Shown one piece after another: positions 8,189 to 15,160 of a stretch of 64,000 bases of DNA. A program made the position numbers and the translations under genes. The notes beneath the pieces were generated by a model. That model searched no databases, had not been told where the DNA came from, and was given only the letters and a program-made list of their open reading frames with translations. Each line of letters begins with the position of its first letter. Within the stretch, counting starts at the first letter, position 1. Source of the DNA: Paenibacillus sp. FSL H8-0048 (GTDB lineage: Bacteria > Bacillota > Bacilli > Paenibacillales > Paenibacillaceae); NCBI RefSeq assembly GCF_038002825.1, contig NZ_JBBODF010000001.1, forward strand, positions 4,898,001 through 4,962,000. Direction: 5' to 3'.

Positions 8189-9358
8189 CTATCCCTCTTC
8201 TTGTTGAATATAGCCTCTAATGTCTCTGACCTCCGAAAGCTCGGGGGAACGGAACTGATAAGCGCGGTTGCCCATTGCTCTGCTGAAGACCTCTTCAATC
8301 TCGTCATAATTGACAATCTTCCCGCCGAATTCACGGTAGATGTCCTCATGGCTGTGAGCGTAATGCTTATGATTCTTGCGGCTGGCATAGCCGGTATAAT
8401 ATTTGCCTTCGTACGGACCGCCGACCTCATTATGCACGACCATGCTGGCCCATTCCTTATACACATTGACATCATAGGCGAAGTTAATCGCATCAGTCAT
8501 CCAGGCACCGGGCGGACGCATATTCACTTCCAGGGCAATAATCCGGCCATCCTTGTGCGATTTGAACAGCTCGATATGGAAGAACCGTTCCCGGATGTCA
8601 AAAGCCTGCAAAATGCTCCGGCCCGCCTCTTCGACCTCCGGGCTGATCTCCCGCAGACAGAAGTAGTAGAGGTGATTGTCCGTATTGACGACATCCATCA
8701 CACTGTTCTCGAACAGGTGGCTGACCGCGAAGCGTACATTCCCGTCCCGGTCCGCCAGGCCGTCATAGGTGAGGATAACCCCGTCTATGAATTCCTCAAT
8801 AATGAAGGCAACATTCTCCGGCTTCGTGTCAAAAAAGTGCTGGAGCTCCTCTTCGTTATTGATCTTATACGTATTACTGGCCCCGGAGCCAAGATCGGGC
8901 TTCACCACCAGCGGGAAGCCGGCGCTCTGGATGAAGCTCTCGACGCTCTCACGCGTTGTGCCGGTGGAGAACTGGACGGTGCTTACCCCGCTTTTGCGGA
9001 AAAATTCCTTCATCTTGGACTTCTGCTTCAGGTTATGGACGAAATCCGACTTGGTGCCGTAGATGTTAAAGTCCGTACGGATCGCGGCATCCTGCTCCAG
9101 CCAGTATTCATTCAGTGACTCGAAGCGGTCAATCTTGCCGTATTTATGGGTGAAATAGCCGACAGCCCGCAGAATCTCCTCATAGCTCTCCAGATTGCTT
9201 ACCTTATAATATTCGGTCAGTGCCGATTTCAGCTTGTCCTCCAGCTGGTCATAGGCTGCATCGCCGATCCCGAGCACGTTGGCCCCCTGCTCCTGCAGAT
9301 GCGTACAGAATTCAGCGCTGTTCTTGGGGAAATGCGGGGAAAAGAAAATAAAGTTCAT
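8189..9358 (-). CDS. ATP-grasp domain protein (carboxylate-amine ligase type)
   Basis: 389 residues with a three-part ATP-grasp plan: an N-terminal Rossmann-like region (1-95), a central lid domain with FPLVVKPDLGSGASNTYKI (Lys and the Gly-rich loop, about 150-170) and a C-terminal nucleotide/Mg site with FHIELFKSHKDGRIIALEVNMRPPG, where E and N are the metal ligands. The HFPKNSAEF start is typical of Firmicute copies. The family joins a carboxylate to an amine through an acyl phosphate, as in dipeptide and siderophore-like ligases. The gene precedes the esterase and follows the MarR gene (96 bp gap) on the same strand; AAAGGGG precedes its ATG. Confidence 0.85.
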   Translation of the reverse strand: MNFIFFSPHFPKNSAEFCTHLQEQGANVLGIGDAAYDQLEDKLKSALTEYYKVSNLESYEEILRAVGYFTHKYGKIDRFESLNEYWLEQDAAIRTDFNIYGTKSDFVHNLKQKSKMKEFFRKSGVSTVQFSTGTTRESVESFIQSAGFPLVVKPDLGSGASNTYKINNEEELQHFFDTKPENVAFIIEEFIDGVILTYDGLADRDGNVRFAVSHLFENSVMDVVNTDNHLYYFCLREISPEVEEAGRSILQAFDIRERFFHIELFKSHKDGRIIALEVNMRPPGAWMTDAINFAYDVNVYKEWASMVVHNEVGGPYEGKYYTGYASRKNHKHYAHSHEDIYREFGGKIVNYDEIEEVFSRAMGNRAYQFRSPELSEVRDIRGYIQQEEG

Positions 9359-9454
9359 GCAGACCGGCCCCTTTGACTAAAATATAATTCCGAGTTGTTT
9401 TGTATGATTAATTCAATCTACCAGCTTCGCCAGCATCCGTCAATCCTCTTCGTG

Positions 9455-9886
9455 CTATTTTTGCTGCAGGCTGCGGTTGAGCCGGGCGAGCAGTTCGCTG
9501 AAGAGTCCGCAGTCCTCCGGGGACCAGTCCCCAAAGATCTCTCCATAGCGTGCAAGCCGGATGTCCCGGGCCTCGGCGAAGGTCTGTGCACCAAGCGCAG
9601 TAAGCTGAAAATAGCTGGAGCGCCCGTCCAGCGGATCAGGCACCCGTTCCACATAGTTCTTCGCCTCCAGGACACTTGTCTGCCTGCTGATGGTAGAGGT
9701 GTCAAGGCCGAATTGTTCAGCAAGCGCCTTAACGCCTACCTTGTCGTGCATCGACAAATGGTGGAGCAGGGTATACGAGGAGCGGTCCAGCCCGCCATGC
9801 TTCTTATCCAGCGAGCCGTGGCGGATCAGCGTAATCAGCTCCTGATTCAGAGCTTCGAGGTGCTTGTCCTTCTGTTCATCAGCCAT
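9455..9886 (-). CDS. MarR family transcriptional regulator
   Basis: A 143-residue winged-helix protein. The recognition helix and wing read VKALAEQFGLDTSTISRQTSVLEAKNYVERVPDPLDGRSSYFQLT (about 52-96), with the DxRxxxxxLT wing of the family. It is divergent from the MFS exporter and upstream of the ATP-grasp and esterase genes on the same strand. Two TGTATNATACA palindromes in the divergent region are its likely operators. Most MarR proteins of this arrangement repress the neighbouring exporter until a phenolic or drug ligand binds; the ligand here is unknown. Confidence 0.85.
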   Translation of the reverse strand: MADEQKDKHLEALNQELITLIRHGSLDKKHGGLDRSSYTLLHHLSMHDKVGVKALAEQFGLDTSTISRQTSVLEAKNYVERVPDPLDGRSSYFQLTALGAQTFAEARDIRLARYGEIFGDWSPEDCGLFSELLARLNRSLQQK

Positions 9887-10013
9887 AGTTAGATTCCGTC
9901 CTTTACTGGTAACTTTGTCATATGTATCCCTAGTATAATTGATAATACCGGCCTTATGCTAAGGCTGCCTGAGATTCTTGCCTCATTTTGAAAGACTCAT
10001 GAAATAAGTCACA

Positions 10014-10071
10014 TTGACTTTCAAACACATAGTTGTATAATACACATATATTAAGTTGATTGTATCATACA
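10014..10071 (+). promoter_or_regulatory. Promoter of the MFS gene with two MarR-type operators
   Basis: TTGACT (10014-10019), 16 bases, TATAAT (10036-10041). The perfect 11-bp palindromes TGTATAATACA (10034-10044) and TGTATCATACA (10061-10071) lie 27 bp apart; the first covers the -10 element and the second the region after the transcript start. This is the classical layout for repression by the divergent MarR protein. Confidence 0.75.
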
Positions 10072-10112
10072 CCTATATGAAGGTGAACCGCAAAATAGAG
10101 GAGAGAGCGCCC

Positions 10113-11579
10113 TTGAGCAGTCCGGCGGCAAAACATTCATCATTCTGGCTGATCATTCTGGCCATTTTTTTCGGTAATTTCATGGCTATTCTCAGTACAA
10201 CCACCATTAACGTAGCGTTCCCGGTCTTCTTGAAGGACTTTCACGCCGGGATCAGCACTGTACAATGGATGATTACCGGCTATCTGCTGGCTACCGGCGT
10301 CATTGCGCCTGTGGTGGGTTATTTCGGGGATAAATGGAGCTATAAGGTTCTCTACGTATTCGCCCTGTCGGGCTTCACCTTGTTCTCGGCACTGTGTACG
10401 GTGGCCTGGAATATTCACTCACTCATTACCTTCCGCATTATCCAGGGAATATTCGGCGGCCTGATCATCCCTACCACCATGACGATGATTTATCAGTTTA
10501 TCGACAAAGAAAAGCAGGCCTTCGCCATGAGCCTCTGGAGCCTGTCCTCGATGCTGGCGCCTGCCTTCGGCCCGACACTCGGCGGCTGGCTGACCGGATA
10601 TTTCGGCTGGAAATCGCTGTTCGTGATCAATCTGCCGATTGGCCTGATCGCCATTGGCGTAGCTCTGAAATGTCTGCCGCTTCAGCGGCAGGCTGCAAGC
10701 GGCAAACGCTTCGATCTGCCGGGCTTCGTCACCGTCATTCTGAGCAGCGCCTTCATTATTCTGGCCTTCAATAAAGGGGGCGCCTGGGGCTGGACATCTT
10801 GGAATACCCTGACCCTGCTACTGGTTGGGGCGGCGGCCTTAACGTATTTCATCCGCAGAGAGCTGTCGCTCCAGGAGCCGCTGCTGAATCTGAAGGTATT
10901 CAGGCAGAGCCGGTTCACCTACAGCCTGATCATCAACTGTATTATTACCGTTGCGTTATACTCGGGCACCTTCCTGATTCCGGTCTTTCTGCAGGATATC
11001 CAGCAGTCCACCCCGCTGAAGACCGCGCTGGTGCTGTTGCCGGGCTCCATCGTGATGGCCGTTCTGTCACCGGTGGTCGGTAAGCTGTACTCCCGGATTG
11101 GACCGTTCTGGTTGATTTTGGGCGGCATTCTGCTGCTAAGCGCCTCGACCTGGGAGCTTGCCCACATCACGCTGGCCGTGACTCATACCCGTGTGGCCGT
11201 GCTTATGGCGGTGCGCAATGTCGGCATTGCGCTGTCCTTCATGCCGGTGACCAATGCCGGTATGTCGGCAGTGCCAAGAGCCATTACCGGCCATGCCTCC
11301 TCCGTAACCAACTGGGTCCGCCAGGCTACAGGTGCCTTGTCCATTGCCGTATTCAGCTCGCTGCTCGCCTCCAGATCGCTGGCCCATCAGCAGGAGCTGG
11401 CAGACGGGACGTCCCAGGCAGCGGGTTCTTTGCTGAAGGCGCAGGGGATGACGATGGGCGTACAGGATATTTTCCTGATCGCTACGGCAGTGGGGCTGCT
11501 GGCTATTCCGATGACCTTCCTCCTGAGAGGCAGTAGCGGCAAGCCGGCAGCTACCACTGCTCCGCAGGTGGAGGCTTGA
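10113..11579 (+). CDS. MFS drug exporter, DHA2 (EmrB/QacA) family
   Basis: A 488-residue, 14-helix major facilitator. Motif A-like GYFGDKWSYK follows helix 2, and motif C is recognisable in LAPAFGPTLGGWLTGYFGWKSLF at helix 5. DHA2 members expel hydrophobic or cationic drugs with proton motive force. TTG 10113 is chosen because GAGGAGAG ends about nine bases upstream, whereas an upstream TTG at 10056 has no SD and would lie between the two operators. The gene is transcribed alone from a strong promoter controlled by the divergent MarR protein. The adjoining ATP-grasp/esterase pair could make a compound this pump exports, which is inference. Confidence 0.9.
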   Translation: MSSPAAKHSSFWLIILAIFFGNFMAILSTTTINVAFPVFLKDFHAGISTVQWMITGYLLATGVIAPVVGYFGDKWSYKVLYVFALSGFTLFSALCTVAWNIHSLITFRIIQGIFGGLIIPTTMTMIYQFIDKEKQAFAMSLWSLSSMLAPAFGPTLGGWLTGYFGWKSLFVINLPIGLIAIGVALKCLPLQRQAASGKRFDLPGFVTVILSSAFIILAFNKGGAWGWTSWNTLTLLLVGAAALTYFIRRELSLQEPLLNLKVFRQSRFTYSLIINCIITVALYSGTFLIPVFLQDIQQSTPLKTALVLLPGSIVMAVLSPVVGKLYSRIGPFWLILGGILLLSASTWELAHITLAVTHTRVAVLMAVRNVGIALSFMPVTNAGMSAVPRAITGHASSVTNWVRQATGALSIAVFSSLLASRSLAHQQELADGTSQAAGSLLKAQGMTMGVQDIFLIATAVGLLAIPMTFLLRGSSGKPAATTAPQVEA

Positions 11580-11695
11580 AGCCGTGACTGTGCCGTAAAT
11601 ACTCCTTTATCATGCGTTATAGCGCTTTCTCTTCGCATGTTGGGCGAATATGAGTTAGAATACTATAAAGCGAGCAAATAATAGGAGTTGTATAC

Positions 11696-12178
11696 ATGTC
11701 TAATAATGACGAAGTATTTTTGACTAAAGAAGGCTTGGCCAAGCTGGAGGAAGAGCTGAGGGAACTCAAGGGAGCAGGGCGCAAGGAGCTTGCAGCCCGG
11801 CTTAAGCTGGCGATCAGCTACGGCGATCTGAAGGAGAACAGTGAATACCACTCTGCCAAGGAGGATCAATCCTTCATGGAGACTCGCATTATGATTCTGG
11901 AGAAGATGCTGATCAAGGCGCAGATCGTGGATGCCAGCACTATGGATCTCAGTACAGTCAGTGTAGGCTGCATCGTGACGCTGAATGATGTGGAGTACTC
12001 GGAGAAGATTGAATATCGAGTGGTCGGACCGGCGGAAGCCGATGTGCTGGACAACAAGATTTCCTACGAGAGCCCGCTCGGCAAAGAGCTGATCGGCAAA
12101 AAGGTAGGCGATATCATCAGCGTCAACGCCCCGATGGGGATCATCAAATACGAGCTGCTGGAGATCAAAATGCTGTAA
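11696..12178 (+). CDS. greA: Transcription elongation factor GreA family
   Basis: 160 residues. The N-terminal coiled coil (1-75) ends in the acidic tip motif GDLKENSEYHSAKEDQ, which reaches the RNA polymerase active site through the secondary channel. The C-terminal FKBP-like domain contains YRVVGPAEAD, SPLGKELIGKKVGD and the terminal YELLEI. It rescues backtracked polymerase by stimulating transcript cleavage. The order of motifs and length fit GreA; Paenibacillus may carry more than one greA-like gene. SD AATAGGAGTTGT precedes ATG 11696. It is a single-gene unit with its own terminator. Confidence 0.9.
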   Translation: MSNNDEVFLTKEGLAKLEEELRELKGAGRKELAARLKLAISYGDLKENSEYHSAKEDQSFMETRIMILEKMLIKAQIVDASTMDLSTVSVGCIVTLNDVEYSEKIEYRVVGPAEADVLDNKISYESPLGKELIGKKVGDIISVNAPMGIIKYELLEIKML

Positions 12179-12194
12179 ACCGAAGACCTAACCG

Positions 12195-12233
12195 GAATCC
12201 CGTGGCCCTTAATTGAAGGGTGCGGGATTTTTT
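12195..12233 (+). terminator. Rho-independent terminator
   Basis: AATCCCG...CCTT AATTG AAGG...CGGGATT two-part stem followed by TTTTTT; ends greA. Confidence 0.85.
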
Positions 12234-12353
12234 GTGGAGAATGACTGGTGCCCATAGGCAATTGCTATCAAGGATATTGCTTCCTTGTCTTAGACGCTCC
12301 CTGCCAAGGAGGGTTATAGTAGAAATAACTAATACATAGAGGAGTCCTGGCTT

Positions 12354-13259
12354 GTGATTCAGACTGTACTCACGACACTTGTTGAGGTCATCGTACCGCT
12401 GTCCATTCCGGTGGCCGCCGGAGCGCTGCTTGGACGGTATAAGCAGCTCGATACGAAGCCTCTGCTGACGCTGTACCTGTATTTTCTCAGTCCGGCCATT
12501 ATTCTCGACACACTGGCTACGGCGGATATCTCCTTCGATGATGTCTATAAGACACTCTCATTCTCGCTGCTGAACCTGTTCCTCTTATGGGGTGTGGCGA
12601 CGCTGATCGGCAAAATTCTTAAGCTGGCTCCGCCGGAGGCCGCCGGTCTTACGCTCATCTCCACCTTCACGAACAGCGTCAATTATGGCCTGCCGCTGGT
12701 GCTGCTGGCCTTCGGCCAGCTGGGCCTGGACAAGGCATCGGTCTACGTCATCGCCCAGATGGTGATCGTGAATACGATCGGCGTGTATTTTGCCGCCCGT
12801 TCACAGTTCTCTGTACGCAGCGCGTTGAAGTCAGTCTTCTCGCTTCCGGCCATCTACGCCGCCATTCTGGCGCTGCTGCTGCGGGCGCTTGGCCTGCATA
12901 TGCCGCATGAGCTGGCTTCGGGGGTGTCGATGGTCGCCGGGGCCTATTCGCCGGTTGTGCTGGCGATTCTGGGTGCGCAGATGGTGAAGGTTAGAGCCGC
13001 ACATACGGAACGCAATGTGCAGCTGGCCTTCTGGACGGGGCTGACCGTCCGGCTGGTGCTGGCTCCGCTGCTGGCCGCGCTGGTGCTGCTCGCCCTGAAC
13101 ATCACAGGCACCCTGTTCTCGGTGCTGCTGATTCTGGCTTCCATGCCGGTGGCTGTCAATTCCGTCGTCCTGGCCGAACGCTTCGGCAGCTCGCCAGCGC
13201 TGGTCTCGCGCTGTATCGTCTGGACGACGTTGGCCTCCTTCCTGGTCCTCCGGTGCTGA
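12354..13259 (+). CDS. AEC family transporter, probable frameshift at the C terminus
   Basis: 301 residues with about ten membrane helices. The auxin-efflux-carrier fold is indicated by LSPAIILDTL (about 40), SNSVNYGLPL-like TNSVNYGLPLVLLAFG (about 105-120) and the C-terminal MPVAVNSVVLAERF motif. The family exports carboxylates such as malate or auxin-like acids; the substrate is unknown. The GTG start follows AGAGGAG. The annotated frame ends ...ASFLVLRC, but a one-base shift at about 13246-13250 restores ASFLVLPVLIAAVGG and a stop at 13277-13279, as expected for the last helix. Either a real short truncation or a sequencing error explains this. The GC-rich repeat array starts ten bases later. 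Confidence 0.8.
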   Translation: MIQTVLTTLVEVIVPLSIPVAAGALLGRYKQLDTKPLLTLYLYFLSPAIILDTLATADISFDDVYKTLSFSLLNLFLLWGVATLIGKILKLAPPEAAGLTLISTFTNSVNYGLPLVLLAFGQLGLDKASVYVIAQMVIVNTIGVYFAARSQFSVRSALKSVFSLPAIYAAILALLLRALGLHMPHELASGVSMVAGAYSPVVLAILGAQMVKVRAAHTERNVQLAFWTGLTVRLVLAPLLAALVLLALNITGTLFSVLLILASMPVAVNSVVLAERFGSSPALVSRCIVWTTLASFLVLRC

Positions 13260-13288
13260 TTGCGGCGGTGGGGGGATAGGGGGCACCG

Positions 13289-13560
13289 AATGTAGTCGAA
13301 AAACCGATTACAATTGGCGTGGCGGAGGCGTGCGAGCGGAATGTAGTCGAAAAACCGATTACAATTGGCGTGGCGGAGGCGTGCGAGCGGAATGTAGTTG
13401 AAAAACCGATTACAATTGGCGTGGCGGAGGCGTGCGAGCGCAGTGTAATCGAAAAACCGATTACATTTGGCGTGGTGGAGGCGTGCGAGCGGAATGTAAT
13501 CGAAAAACCGATTACAATTGGCGTGGCGGAGGCAAGCGGGGCCGGATGTATGGGAAAAAC
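13289..13560. repeat. Palindromic intergenic repeat array 2 (51-bp period)
   Basis: Five units start at 13289, 13340, 13391, 13442 and 13493, plus a degenerate sixth (13544-13560). Each contains TGTARTCG AAAAAC CGATTACA followed by a linker ATTGGCGTGGCGGAGGCGTG that is almost constant from unit to unit. Reverse-complemented, core and linker length (22 + 29) equal those of array 1. Some units carry TAGTC or TAGTT in the left arm, which weakens the hairpin. The open frames across the array are by-products of the 51-base period. It is not CRISPR, because the linkers are not unique. Confidence 0.85.
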
Positions 13561-13593
13561 CGAAAAGAGGGGCAATAACGCCCCTGGAAGTAA

Positions 13594-13782
13594 TTATTCG
13601 GACACGGGTACCTCACTCATCAGAGCATGTACATTCTGGTCGACCAACGTTTCATACGATGAGTGAATATTGTCAACCTGGAAATAGAACACCGAGCTGG
13701 GATGATCGAACCGCGCGTCTTCAGCAATACTCAACACCATCTGAATTCCGTTACACTCCAAAGGGGTCCAGCGCCTTCCCAA
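13594..13782 (-). pseudogene. Remnant of a VOC (glyoxalase/bleomycin-resistance) family gene
   Basis: Read on the minus strand, the last 55 or so residues match the C-terminal half of small VOC proteins: CNGIQMVLS, then FDHPSSVFYFQVDNIHSSYETL and a terminal VHALMSEV. Such proteins are about 120 residues; here the N-terminal half is not recognisable in any frame upstream (13783-13860), and no SD precedes the only available ATG. I read it as a decayed gene whose 5' part is lost or shifted out of frame. Confidence 0.6.
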
Positions 13783-13914
13783 GGATGAGTCTTACTTCGC
13801 GCTTGCAGAACAAAGTTCCGCTGGAACAAAGGAAATCTGGAGGTTGCCATCTATAGAGTTCATCCCCTTCCGCAGCTTATTCATTCATTCTACAATAGTC
13901 CTTACCCATAACAA

Positions 13915-13952
13915 AGAAGCTCCCTCTTCATCAACTGAAGGGGGAGCTTCCT
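13915..13952. terminator. Bidirectional terminator hairpin
   Basis: GAAGCTCCCTCTTCA TCAAC TGAAGGGGGAGCTTC, a nearly perfect stem, followed on the plus strand by CTTTA and on the minus strand by TTTGTTAT. It lies 25 bp beyond the stop of the minus-strand kinase operon and should end it. Confidence 0.75.
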
Positions 13953-13976
13953 TTATGCAATCAGCGGGCCAGGGTC

Positions 13977-15152
13977 TCAGTCCGGCTGGCCTTCAGCGAC
14001 CTGGATGGTGAAGATGAAGGTAGCTCCGCCCACCACATCAGGCTTGGCATAGATTCTGCCGCCCATGAGGTCGACCAGCATTTTGCAGATGGACAGACCG
14101 AGTCCGGTACCGCCGAATTTGCGGTTGATGGTGGCTCCGATCTGGGTGAACGGCTGGAACAGGTATTTCATCTTGTCCGCCGGTATACCGATCCCGGTAT
14201 CTTCGATAATGAATTCCAGCTCCAGCAGCTTGTCCACGACCTGCCGGAGGCGGACATCCACCTTGACGCCGCCGGAATGCGTGAACTTGATGGCATTGCC
14301 GATCAGGTTATTCAGGACCTGCCGCAGACGGTTGGGGTCACCGATGAGCAGAGCAGGGATGTCAGGATCAATGGAGGTCTCCAGGGTCAGGCTGCGTTCT
14401 CTGGCCAGCGCCCGGAACAGATCAACGGTCTCCTTGAGGCAGGAATGAAGGTTGAACAGCTCGTAATCCAGCTCCATTTTGCCGGATTCAATCTTGGTGA
14501 AGTCCAGGATGTGCGTAATGACAGAGACAAGCGCGTGACCGCTGGTATGAATGATCTCGGCCATCTCCTGGTCGTCTGCTGACAGCTCAGAGGAACGAAG
14601 CACATCCGACATGGCAATGATCCCGTTCAGCGGGGTGCGGATCTCATGGCTCATCATGGCGAGGAAGCCGCTCTTGATCCGCAGCGCTACCTCGGCCGTC
14701 TCCTTCAGCTCGGTCAGGATGCTGTTGGCGGTTTCCAGCTCCTGCGTTTTGAGCTGCAGCTCCTTGCGGGTCTGGTAGAGACGGACGAAGCCGTCGATCT
14801 TGCTTTTTAACACGGTCGGGTGGAACGGTTTGGTCAGATAGTCAATCGCCCCGGCCGAGTAGGCCATCATATAGTTCTCCAGCTCGGAGGTCAGTGAGGT
14901 TAAGAAAATAATGGGGATATCCCGTGACTTCTGCCGCATCTTAATCCGCTTCGCCGTTTCAAACCCGTTCATGCCGGGCATGAGCACATCCATGATGATC
15001 AGGGCGAATTCCTGCTCCAGCAGACACTTCAGAGCATCCAGGCCCGAGAGGGCATGAACCAGCCGGTAGGGCGACTCGGCCAGCAAAGCCTGAACGGACA
15101 GGAACTCGTCTGCCCGGTCATCTACAACCAAAATATTAATCGGATACTCCAT
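13977..15152 (-). CDS. Response regulator-histidine kinase (REC-HisKA-HATPase)
   Basis: 391 residues in an inverted hybrid order: an N-terminal receiver (ILVVDDRADE; phospho-Asp in IIMDVLMPGMNG; Lys in LTKPF, about 5-125), a short coiled coil (130-165), a HisKA domain with MMSHEIRTPLNG, and a HATPase domain with N box NNLIGNAIKFT and G boxes DTGIGIP and GGTGLGLSI. No membrane segment. It starts at ATG 15152, where TAGGAGGCAGC is the SD; GTG/ATG codons further upstream lie inside the preceding gene. It lies eight bases after the 1200-residue hybrid kinase, so the two are translated together and probably form a phosphorelay. Confidence 0.9.
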   Translation of the reverse strand: MEYPINILVVDDRADEFLSVQALLAESPYRLVHALSGLDALKCLLEQEFALIIMDVLMPGMNGFETAKRIKMRQKSRDIPIIFLTSLTSELENYMMAYSAGAIDYLTKPFHPTVLKSKIDGFVRLYQTRKELQLKTQELETANSILTELKETAEVALRIKSGFLAMMSHEIRTPLNGIIAMSDVLRSSELSADDQEMAEIIHTSGHALVSVITHILDFTKIESGKMELDYELFNLHSCLKETVDLFRALARERSLTLETSIDPDIPALLIGDPNRLRQVLNNLIGNAIKFTHSGGVKVDVRLRQVVDKLLELEFIIEDTGIGIPADKMKYLFQPFTQIGATINRKFGGTGLGLSICKMLVDLMGGRIYAKPDVVGGATFIFTIQVAEGQPD

Positions 15153-15160
15153 GCTGCCTC

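Noticed and set aside
13289..13560. CRISPR array
   Set aside because: Units are evenly spaced and palindromic, but the linkers are nearly identical instead of unique, and no cas genes are present.
13319..13666. Open frame encoding a 17-residue tandem repeat protein
   Set aside because: It exists only because the DNA repeat is 51 bp long; there is no SD, and frames on both strands are open in the same way.
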